Source: Pigoraptor vietnamica
Taxonomy: Eukaryota > Opisthokonta > Filasterea
DNA length: 33,662 nt
NCBI GenBank assembly: GCA_943704525.1
Contig: CALSCQ010000390.1
Location: 1 to 33,662, forward strand
Direction: 5' to 3'
How positions within the stretch are numbered: position 1 is the stretch's first letter; each line of letters starts with the position of its first letter. Below the pieces are notes generated by a model that saw nothing but the letters and a program-made list of their open reading frames with translations, was not told where the DNA came from and did no database searches. This document shows, one piece after another, positions 18,996-27,510 of the stretch. The position numbers and the translations under genes were made by a program.

Positions 18996-21900
18996 GTGCA
19001 TGCGTGTGTGGATTGGTGGGTAGGTGGTTGGGTATGTTGGTGCGCAGCGCGTGTACGCGTGTGCGTTTGCATATTGGTTATTGGAGTGATGCGTCAAGTG
19101 GAAAGAAGGGCAACCGGGACGCTTCTTTTGAGCTGCTGGGTTGCATTGGCAAATCGGCGCTGCTCTTCTGACGGCTGTGTTGCGCGAATGTGACAGCGGG
19201 AGGCGATTGGCTTCATTTTCCTCGAGGGCTGCGTGGTGGAGTCTGGCAAGGAGGCCGGGATGCCCCACGGCGTGCGCCTCATCTACGACGGACAGGGCAG
19301 CCGCACGTACATTCTGTGCGCAGACACGGAGGAGGTGCGTCACTGGAGGTGCCGTGTGTGTGTGTGTGTGTGCGAGTGTTGTGCATCCCATTGGCCCGTC
19401 ACTCGCTGTGATCCCTCCCACTCATGCCGCACTTGCGTTGTCGCTTCAGGAGCAAAAGTCGTGGATCACGGCGCTGCAGCGCAGCAGCTATCGCTACTTG
19501 CGCGCTCAGATTGCGCAGTTCATCCGCATTCACCCCGACCTCGCCGGCGCCGCCGACCCCCCTGCGGCGACGTCGGTGTCCGAGGGCGCCCTGCGGATGT
19601 CTCTTGAGCCCGGCCAGCACTTTGCCGACGTGCACCAAACGGCGGCGTCCCCGCGACGTGCGCGCGCAGCCACGGCCTCTGCGGTCGAGGCGCCCGCCGT
19701 CCCATCGCCGGGTGCAGTGCGGCTAGGAGTGCCGGGGAGTCAGGCGTCACCCCGCCTTGCTAAGGCCACGTCCACGCCGCCGCCGTCGCGCTCCGCTGGG
19801 CCGAGCGGGTCGCCGCCACGGACGCGCGTGGTGGCGGAGGAGGAAGGGGACGCCGATGCAATGTCGACGACATCGCGGCAGTCGCTTGAGGATCCGATCC
19901 TCGCGGCGGAGGACGGACTGCAGGAGAATTTGTCGGAGGGTGTGTCTTCTTGCACTAGTTGAATGTGCGGAATGCAGTGTCGCGTGGCTGGTGTGCTGGC
20001 GTGTGTGAGTGATAGGGGCAACTGGTGTCGAATGCTCTCGTGCGGGTGTCTTACTCCGACCCTCGCCTTTTGCCGCAGCCATCGAAGGCACCATCTCCAG
20101 TCCCAGCACACACCACTTCAGTCGCTCTGGCTTTGGGTCGCTGCGCAACGCCAGTGTGCGATCGCAAGCAGGTGCGTAGGTCCCATTGCACGGTGTTGTC
20201 GTCTGCCTAGAGTCATCATCCCGACGGGAGTGATCCCTGCCCGTCAGAAATCGATGCCGCTGATGGAGCTGACCCCTGACTCCCGATGCCCCGCAGGTCC
20301 CTCTGGCCAGGGCGGCGTCCCCGTGCGCGACGACACGTGGACGTGCGCGGAGGTGTCCATCGGGTGCCTCGGGCTGCCTCTCGAGCGCGAAGACCGCGCG
20401 CCCAGCACGCTCGTGGTCGTCCTCATTTCGCAGGCCGACGGCGGCGAGTGGACCGAGTGGGCGCGTTCCGAAATTGTCGAGGTGGGCGTCCTGTTGCTGT
20501 TGCGTGCAGTGGAATCGATGGGCGCACGTCTCTGACTTAAGCAGATTGTTGCGTGCGTTTGCCACGCGGCCACACTTTCACGCTCTTCTACCCGCGCGCA
20601 CTTGCGCCCTTTCACACGCACGCACTCATTCGCCACCTGACCGCATCCATCAGGAAACGGCGTCCCCAGAGTACGACGTGGCCGCCGTCTTTGGTCGCTC
20701 TGAGTTTGCCCTGTGCCCGCTGCCTGGCATGGCCGTTGCCGGGCCGCCTTCGGCTGCGTCGTCGCAACAGGCCGCACAGCTGTCGCAGGCGCTCGCCGTC
20801 GCGGCCGTGCCCCCAAGCCCCTTGGGTGGCGCGCCGTCGGACTGGCTCGCGGTGTCTGCCCTCGGATCGCCGGTGGACTACCCGCCGACCACATCGGCCG
20901 CCGCAAGTACGCTGCAGGTGCCCGGCGCAGCACCCGCCGCCGGTGCTGCCCCGCCGTGCACGCAGTACCGCGTGCGCTTTGAGATTCGCGTGGTGGAGGG
21001 AGGCGATGGCTCGCGGCTGCGACCGTGGTTCCACGCAGACTGCTGCCTTCACGAGCTTGCCGCGTCGGACGGGGTGTGCATGGACCTTGTCAGCACGGAG
21101 GGAAGGGTGTCCGCGCCGAAGATATCGCTCGCCGTTGTGCGGGTGAGTGTGCGTGCGTGCGTGTGCAGCGAGTGCTTTCTGTCGCATCTAATCGCTCTCC
21201 TCGTGTAGACCGCGGGAGACACGAGCTGCACCGGGCGCCGCGGCGGGATGCTCCGGTCGGGATCCACGTCAAAGCGAGTGAGTGCGCTGCGTCTTGCGAA
21301 TTTGGGCGCTGCCTGCGTGCGACTGTGATGGGTGTTTGAGTGCATGCGCGTGTGATGCGATTTGTTGTGACGACATCTCATGCGCTGCAATCGCCCCAGA
21401 GCCGCAAGGTGCGCAACGCCCTCGACATCAGCCGCTATCGGATTGCGACGGTCGACGGCCGTCGCATTGTTGTCGAGGAGCAGATGGAGGAGAGCCGCCA
21501 CGCGCTGCCCGTGCCCGTCCAGCTGCTGCGCGTGCTCATGGCCGAGGACACGCCGGGCCTTGTCGAGTTGGACGAAATGGGCGTGCTCGCGGGCGACTAC
21601 GAGGCCCTCCGGCAGCAGCTGCTGACCGAGCGCCGCACGGCCCTCGAGGCGTACAGGGACGCGCTTGCTTCACTCGACGCCTACCGCGAGACATCGTTCA
21701 AGCCGAGCACCGCGAAGAAATCGCGCGAGCTGCAGTTTGTGACAACAAATTGCCACGCGCAGCGCATTTGCGTACACACGGACAAGGGCGTCGGTACGTG
21801 CTTGTCGCGATTGGTGCTTGGAAGCTCTGCGCATTTGTGTGTCGTGCGTGCGAACACGGCGTGTTCACATGCACTACTCTGCCGCAGTTGAGTACGAAAC

Positions 21901-23915
21901 GGTCACGCTGGGCGCCCCGGCCGCCCACAGCCTCTCGTTCAAGAAGGGCGGCCTGAAGCGCCTCCTCTCTTCTGCGGGCGACGGCGGCGGCGCGGTGGGC
22001 GTGCTCGTGGATGTCCTGACGCGCGGTGTCGGGCCAACGGACTCTGCTGCGCTCGCCCTGCGCTTGCGGCGCAATCTCATCCAGGAGTGCCTCGTGGCTG
22101 TCGAGAAACACTGCGACGCGTTTGCCACAGCGCTCCTCGACGTCGACGTCGCCGCGGCGTTTCCGGCGGCGGAGGCGGTGCACAACAGTGTCATGCAGCT
22201 GTGCGAGCTCTGGGAGGACAAGGCGGTTGAGCATGCGACGCGTGTCGCGGCCGCCGCCGAGGCGAAGGTCGAGATGACGCGCACTCCGGAGAATTGCAAC
22301 AAGCTGTCGGACGGCAGCCAGCGCCTGTTACAGAAGGTGGGCATCGTGTGTGCGGTGGCCGTGGCTTTGATGACTGGTCACACACGTGGCTGCATTCGCC
22401 CTAATTGCTCTCGTCGCATTCTTGCGCTTCTGCATAAGCGTGTCGTGAAAGCTTGTGCGGCCTGTAGTTCGATTGTTGGTGTTGTCTTTGCGTCTCCAGT
22501 TCGATTTAAAAAATAGTTGAGGCCGTTGCGTGAGTTGCCGTTGTCGTCTCTAACAAACGTATTGCTGACAAATGGCGGCCGCGCCCTTCCCCGCTGCGCA
22601 GGTGCAGAACGGCGAGATTCAGACGCCCGAACAGCGCAGCGCCCTTCTGGAGGCCTTCGGGCACATACGCACGACGGTGCTCCGCATTTCGCGCGAGGTC
22701 ATCTCGATGCTGTCGATTGCGCTGATGCAGGAAGTCGCGCAGCAGCCGGGCGTGACAGAGCTCATCATGCGCCGCGACGTGTGCTTTGCCCAGGCCCTCT
22801 CCGCGCTGGTCACGTGCTTCTCGGGGTCGTGCGCCATCCGCCTCGGCAGCCCGCTGTTCCCCTTTTGGCCGCAGCAGATCGAGGCCGTCGGGTATCTCGC
22901 GCACTTTGAGAGCCTCCTCAGCACGATCGGTGACGAGCAGGGTATGCTCGAGGACATGGCCGTCGCCGTCGACGACCTCGCCGCCGTCAAGTTCAAGTTT
23001 GCGCTCGCATCCCCCGCCGCCCTCCCGCCCTCGTCCGGGGAGTGGTGCGCGGGAGTGTCTGGGTCGCGCGCGGCCATCGTCGTGACCCTGTCGCTCCCGC
23101 CCGCCCGCTTTGCGCAGCTGACCGACTCGTTGCGTCGCGGGCGGCTCGTGTCCGTGCGGCCGGTGCTCTTCACGCAGGGCGTCAACGAGGCGCAAACGTG
23201 GGCCAACAAGATGGGCGACACGACGCTGCAGGACTACACGAACAAGCACGCGTTTGTGCGCACCGAGGCGTACTGTCGCGACTACTTCAAGTGGGTGTTT
23301 GTTTGTGTGTGTGTGTGTGTGTGCATGTGTGTGTGTGCGTGCGCGCGTGTGTGTGTGTGCGTGTGTGTGCGCATGTGTGCGTGTGTGTGTATGTGTGTGG
23401 GCGTGCGTGCGTGGTGTGCATGCGCGTGCGTGCCTGCCCCGCTCCATCCCGCTCAATCGCACGCGCTGGCAAACACGTACAGGTTCTGCTTTCGCGTGTG
23501 CATTCCGGGCGGCTGCGACATGAGCCAGGAACTCCGCATGCTCGAGATACTCCTCGCGCAGCTGAAGCTCTGCGCGGAGGGCCAGCGGAAGGGGAAGAAC
23601 GTGGAGCTCCTCAAACTCAGCGAGGAACTCGCGCGCCGGATGAACGGCGGGCGGTTGACGTCGTGCAAGAGCGGCAAGGACCGGACGTCGATGGCGGTCA
23701 CGCTCGAGCAGTGCGTCATTCTGCAACAGCAGCACGGCATGGCGTCGTCGCACATGCAGGCGATCCTCGACGCGATGCGCAGGGACGGCACGCGGCGGCG
23801 CAACGTCGCAAAGAACATTGGCGAGAGCATGTATGCGTTCAACTCCCTGCAGATCATGACGCTGCCGAAGCTGTACCGCCCGCCCAAGGGCACCTTTGGA
23901 AGTGCGCAGAGCTGA
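18721..23915 (+). CDS. PH-domain inositol polyphosphate 4-phosphatase
   Basis: INPP4-family lipid phosphatase, 1210 aa, expected to remove the 4-phosphate of PI(3,4)P2 at membranes. Exons: 18721-18924, 19197-19334, 19450-19939, 20079-20171, 20297-20481, 20654-21142, 21209-21277, 21400-21793, 21888-22336, 22602-23290, 23483-23915 (3633 nt). A PH domain lies at about 34-125 (KGYLWKKGEYGGGGFKRRWF ... KSWITALQ). It is followed by a Ser/Pro/Ala linker and a C2-like region (about 320-550: CAEVSIGCLGLPL, YRVRFEIRVVEG). The long helical INPP4 body is RYRIATVDG, FKKGGLKRLL, VLFTQGVNEAQTWAN. The catalytic CX5R is CKSGKDRTS with C1128 and R1134, as in INPP4A/B (CKSAKDRT). Family members in animals have C2 but no N-terminal PH. 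Several introns are GU-rich. The second half is very secure; the linker exons rest on phase. Confidence 0.9.
18961..18990 (+). repeat. (TG)15 microsatellite in INPP4 intron 1
   Basis: Perfect TG dinucleotide run inside a wider GU-rich block (about 18936-19012) soon after the first donor. It is likely length-polymorphic. Confidence 0.9.
23291..23430 (+). repeat. GU-rich start of the last INPP4 intron
   Basis: About 130 nt of imperfect TG/TGCG repeat begins at the donor of the intron that separates the INPP4 body from the catalytic exon. Confidence 0.85.
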
Positions 23916-24097
23916 TGTATAAAAGAGCGTCGCAGCTTCTTCGAGCGAGTGCCGCGCCATGTGCCTGGCACACGGCTCTCACACACGGGCGTCACTCGCA
24001 CTATTATCGAGCGGACAGTGCATATCGCGGATGCCACTTGGCAGCGACGGAACGGCGAGTGAATTACACGCAGACAGAATTGACTAATCACGGCGCT

Positions 24098-24520
24098 TTA
24101 GTAGCCCTTGTTGCCGCGCATTCGATTTCGCATGTCAAGCTGCGCCAATTGCATATTGTCAGAATAACCGGGTCTTTTTTTGCTCGCACGCAGGCATCAC
24201 TTTTGCGCACATCGAAACACTCTATGAGTGGCCTAATTATATGTCGATCGCACTCACTAACGGCGGTGCCCACCATTCCGCGTTTGCACTCGAAGAAGGC
24301 GTTCTGTATCGCGCGACAGTCTGACGGCACAGACGCGTCGTTCTCTCTTCTGAGGCACAAAAAAGTGGCGTCGATCAGCAAAACTCAGCTTCGAACATGC
24401 ATGCACGGTATTCACCCACCGGAGGCACTCCTTGAATTTCTTGCCCTCCACGGCGAAGCAGTCGCTGGCGCGAATGCACTTGACAAGCTCCTCTCTCAGC
24501 CCACTGCACGACGACGACAT
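24098..24520 (-). CDS. COA5: COA5/PET191 cytochrome c oxidase assembly factor
   Basis: Small twin-Cys protein of the mitochondrial intermembrane space needed for complex IV assembly; 72 aa (human 74). Minus-strand exons: 24420-24520, 24274-24349, 24098-24139 (219 nt), with introns of 70 and 134 nt. The cysteine pattern matches the family: Cx9C in SCSGLREELVKC, Cx10C in DCFAVEGKKFKEC and Cx9C in DCRAIQNAFFEC. The end LDMRNRMRGNKGY parallels the RFRGRKGY ending of the human protein. None of the three exons is recognisable alone; joining them at GT-AG sites gives a full-length family member. It is divergent from the U6 gene. Confidence 0.95.
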
Positions 24521-24598
24521 GGCGCACGGCGCGCGCGCAGCCTTGCTCGCAAACTGTATGCACGATGCCGGAAGTCGTTTTTGAAACAGCTGTTACTA

Positions 24599-24610
24599 TA
24601 TCACGTGATA
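24599..24610. promoter_or_regulatory. 12-bp CACGTG palindrome between COA5 and U6
   Basis: Perfect palindrome with TCACGTGA at its core. It lies 79 nt upstream of the COA5 start (minus) and about 110-120 nt upstream of U6 (plus), where a distal element would sit for either gene. Confidence 0.45.
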
Positions 24611-24689
24611 ACTGTTACACGCACCCACTTTACCTAATAAGGCAATCAGGGGCGTCCCACAAGCGCGTGTATGGCCCAGCGGGGCGCGG

Positions 24690-24696
24690 TATAAAA
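24690..24696 (+). promoter_or_regulatory. U6 TATA box
   Basis: TATAAAA at -30 to -24 relative to the inferred U6 start at 24720, the position that directs RNA polymerase III at external (type 3) U6 promoters. Confidence 0.8.
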
Positions 24697-24719
24697 GGCG
24701 GTGCGTGGTGCAGTCTGCC

Positions 24720-24738
24720 GTACCTCCGAAAGGAGTGT

Positions 24739-24778
<40 letters not shown>

Positions 24779-24829
24779 GGCCCCTGCGCAAGGATGACAC
24801 GCAAAATCGTGGAAGCGTTCCTCTTTTTT
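24720..24829 (+). ncRNA. U6: U6 spliceosomal snRNA
   Basis: From ATATACTAAAAT onward the sequence is nearly identical to U6 of other eukaryotes: ACAGAGA box at 24762-24768 (pairs with the 5' splice site), AGC triad at 24774-24776, the internal stem-loop region CCCCTGCGCAAGGATGACAC, and a T6 terminator. The 5' stem-loop is diverged in sequence but pairs well (GUAC/GUAC and CUCC/GGAG around a GAAA loop), which sets the 5' end near 24720. It is the catalytic RNA of the major spliceosome, transcribed by RNA polymerase III. The U6 core and its TATA box make this a functional locus and not a pseudogene. Confidence 0.97.
24824..24829 (+). terminator. RNA polymerase III T6 terminator of U6
   Basis: Six T residues directly after the conserved GCGTTCC 3' end of U6. 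Confidence 0.85.
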
Positions 24830-24830
24830 G

Positions 24831-24872
24831 CCCTTTTGTCTCCCTTTTGTCTCCCTTTTCTCTCCCTTTGGG
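24831..24872 (+). repeat. CCCTTTTGTCT tandem repeat after U6
   Basis: About four imperfect copies of an 11-12 nt pyrimidine-rich unit immediately follow the U6 terminator. They contain further T4 runs that could serve as backup terminators. Confidence 0.7.
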
Positions 24873-25053
24873 CCTTTGTCGAAGTCGCCTGCCGTGGTCC
24901 ACCAATTCTGTCGCAGTGTAACAATGATCCCAATTAACAGACAACGTCTGCCGGAATGATTTTCACTGACGATTCGTTGCAAACCAACCACCGTTATGTT
25001 TGTTTACTGTTTATCAGCTTTGGGCACTTCTTCTTCACGCACAACCGTCTCGA

Positions 25054-27297
25054 TCAACGCACTGCTGCGTCCATGCGGGCTCTCACCCACTTGGAGAGGG
25101 CTTCGCAGCCAAAGGACCAAAACAGATACTCATAATGATGTCCTCCCTCGCATGGAGCCCGCCGTAGAAGAGGAATCTTGAAGTCGACGGCAGCCTGGAT
25201 GACACCGCGATCCACCATTGCCCAAGGGATGTGAGCGGCCTCACGCTTGCTCTCTTGTGAGCAATATGTTGGCAATAGGGCGCGCAACGAGATGGACGCT
25301 CAGGCGCCGCTCCAGCACAAACAGGTCGTACGAAAGGCGCACGGGCGGCCACACGTCGTTCTCTCGTATCACCTGCAGGTGGCGCGACAACACCTCGTAC
25401 CAAAACGACATGTCCCGCACAATCTTTAGCCGCGCCCAGATGCGAGGAATGCACCGTTCGACGACTGCCGGCTCGTTTTCCTCGAACCAGCGCACGTACT
25501 CGATCCGCCCCTTCTCCACGCACGCCAAGAATGCGCCGTCAAGCTCGCAATCGCGCTCCTCCGCACGCAGGCGCGCAAGCACAAATTGAAACAGCCTCCA
25601 ACGCCGCGAATGGCAGGCAGCCGCGAGTGGCACGTGCAGGCCCGCGGCGGTTGATCAGCCGCATTCCCCGCCCACACCGCAGTCGCCAGAGTGCCACTCA
25701 AGTCGAACGGGCATCTGCCCATGCACGTCCAACTAAACTCCTCCGACTGACGCAAGGCCTCTGAGCGCATCACGGGCTCCGTGCCGTCGTTCACGTCTGC
25801 CGTGAACGCGATCACGCCAACGTGGCCTCGCCGTGCCACAATGTTGGCAACATCCGCCGGATGCACGGTGCTGTGGATGCAACTCCAGACATAGGGATCC
25901 GTGCGCTGGCGCAGGTGGCGCAACAGAGCCACATTGCCCATCTGGGCGGCGTGCGTCAGCCAGTCGTACGCCTCCAGCCCAAGCGCAATTTCAACAGGCA
26001 GACTCAGACCCCATCTTTCCGCTCCGCGAATCTCGCGCGCCAGCTGCCACGCAAACTCCGCCCACTCGACCGTCACCGCCGACTCGACACCGGCCTGGCG
26101 GACTTCAAAGAGTTCGTGGAAGCATAACCACCCGTCGCGGCGTGCAACAACTTTAGCGCACCGTGCGCCCGAGCATCGACCAGGCGTCTCACCAAGCCAC
26201 AGTAGTCGACGTAGGTAATGGAAGCATGTTCTAGCACCAGCACCGCGGCGTCAGCCTTTTCTTCAAGAAGAACGCGCACGAGCGCATCCTCGCGGACACG
26301 ATTGGCTTGCTTGCTCAAGGCTTCGAGGTCGCAAAATGCGTACCAAAACACATTACTTTTCCCGTCCTCTCCGTCGAACTCGTGCGCCCGCAGCAAAGCA
26401 GCGGCTGATGCATCAAAGGCTTTGCTCGCATACGACATGCGCAAGTCCGCCAGTGGGATGGGCGACTGCTCGAGGGCCCGGCGAGCCATATCGACGGCTC
26501 TGCTTCCCGTGTGCGCAGTGGCAATGGAGAAGAGGCAGTGGGCCACTCCGACATTCGAAAAATGCCGGCGGCACTCGGCGACAATGGCCCTGAATCCGCC
26601 GGGACAGTCGTCATAGTGCTCGAACGACCAGCACAGCAAAGGCACGAGGCCATGCCTTGAATAGGCACTCCCGCTGAGGAGTCACGCGACGAGGTCAGTT
26701 CGCCGCGATGAAACGGCCCGCGAATCGCAAGGCCCGGAATCCCGCACGTATAGAGAAACCCAATCGCATCGTCAAACAAAAAGAGCACCTGCTCGCGGGA
26801 GAGGTCGTCCCACTTCCACCGGCAATGGTCCCTGTCGCTGCTATACGCGTCAAAGCCGGGCTTCAGCTCAACATCCAGCGCACGGTTGCGCACTAGAAAG
26901 GCAAACGCCTCCCAATTCTTGGTCCGCAACGCCGCGTCGAGTGCGTCGCCAGTGCACCGCACCACGCGCCCGTGCTTCACCTCGTCCTCGTGGAGCAGGC
27001 GAACGAGGTCCATGTGCCCGCACGTTATGGCACTGTCGATGTTCCAGTGGCCGTACGGGCGGTACTTAGACAGGTCGCCCTGCATGCACTCGATCGCATC
27101 GCTGCGAATGCGCCCAAAGACGTCACGCAGCGCTGTGCACGTGGCGCGAATATAGCCAATGTCGGTGAGCGTGAGGCGGCCGCAACGACGAGATGCACGA
27201 GCACTTCGTCAGACAGCAACAAGAGCAGAGGGACGTCCGCTTGTGCCATCTCCGGGTGGGCGTTCGCCAGGGTCAGAGCGGGTGCGGTAGAAAGCAT
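25054..27297 (-). pseudogene. F-box/ankyrin-like protein, frameshifted
   Basis: A minus-strand coding trace of about 740 codons from the ATG at 27297 to the TGA at 25054. The start looks like an F-box (LLLLLSDEVLVHLVV ... LTLTDIGYIRATCTALRDVF). Ankyrin-like, degenerate helical repeats follow (SAITCGHMDLVRLLHEDE, AAQMGNVALLRHLRQR, ACVEKGRIEYVRWFEENE). The reading frame must change near 27180, 26660, 26130, 25655 and 25245. Four shifts look like loss of one base and the last like loss of an AG in an AGAG run. The shift near 26660 could instead be an intron (GTGCGG to CTCAG, about 73 nt). No suitable GT-AG pairs fix the other four. Substrate-receptor F-box function would apply only to an intact copy. 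Alternative explanation: local sequencing error. Confidence 0.7.
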
Positions 27298-27333
27298 GCT
27301 GCGAATTGAGCTGTGTTGATTACGGCGTGTTCG

Positions 27334-27354
27334 TTTTTTTTTTTTTTTTTTTTT
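27334..27354 (+). repeat. T21 homopolymer upstream of membrane-EEP gene
   Basis: Twenty-one consecutive T residues in the divergent spacer 27298-27510. This is the kind of poly(dA:dT) tract that keeps promoters nucleosome-free. Confidence 0.85.
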
Positions 27355-27373
27355 GTGTGTGTCTGGGTAAGGG

Positions 27374-27389
27374 TCGATCACGTGATCGA
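27374..27389. promoter_or_regulatory. 16-bp perfect palindrome around CACGTG
   Basis: TCGATCACGTGATCGA is self-complementary over 16 bases and lies 122 nt upstream of the ATG at 27511. It is the longest of three intergenic palindromes in the window that share the TCACGTGA core. Confidence 0.5.
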
Positions 27390-27510
27390 TCTGCGTCACC
27401 ACCTGAAAGCACGCAGTCGCCATCTGCCCTACGCTGTTCCCGCGCACAGCCTCCCAGCATGCCTCTCAGCTAGAGGGGGGGCCGCTTTCGGCCGATCTGC
27501 TTGTTTCGTC

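Noticed and set aside
22364-22572. TGATGA ... CTGA in the 265-nt INPP4 intron as a possible C/D-box snoRNA
   Set aside because: The boxes are about 200 nt apart, no terminal stem or internal C'/D' pair is visible, and both motifs are expected by chance.
23291-23480. Long Val/Cys/Ala-rich open frames across the GU repeat
   Set aside because: They are translations of an intronic (TG)n repeat; the INPP4 frame closes exactly when this segment is removed.
23918-23924. TATAAAA just after the INPP4 stop, as a possible pol III/snRNA promoter
   Set aside because: About 30 nt downstream there is no recognisable snRNA, and no T-run terminator at a sensible distance. It is probably part of the 3' processing region.
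26600-26735. Intron explaining all frame changes in the F-box/ankyrin locus
   Set aside because: A GTGCGG...CTCAG pair fits one of the five breaks. The other four have no phase-compatible donor/acceptor pairs, so introns alone cannot repair the gene.
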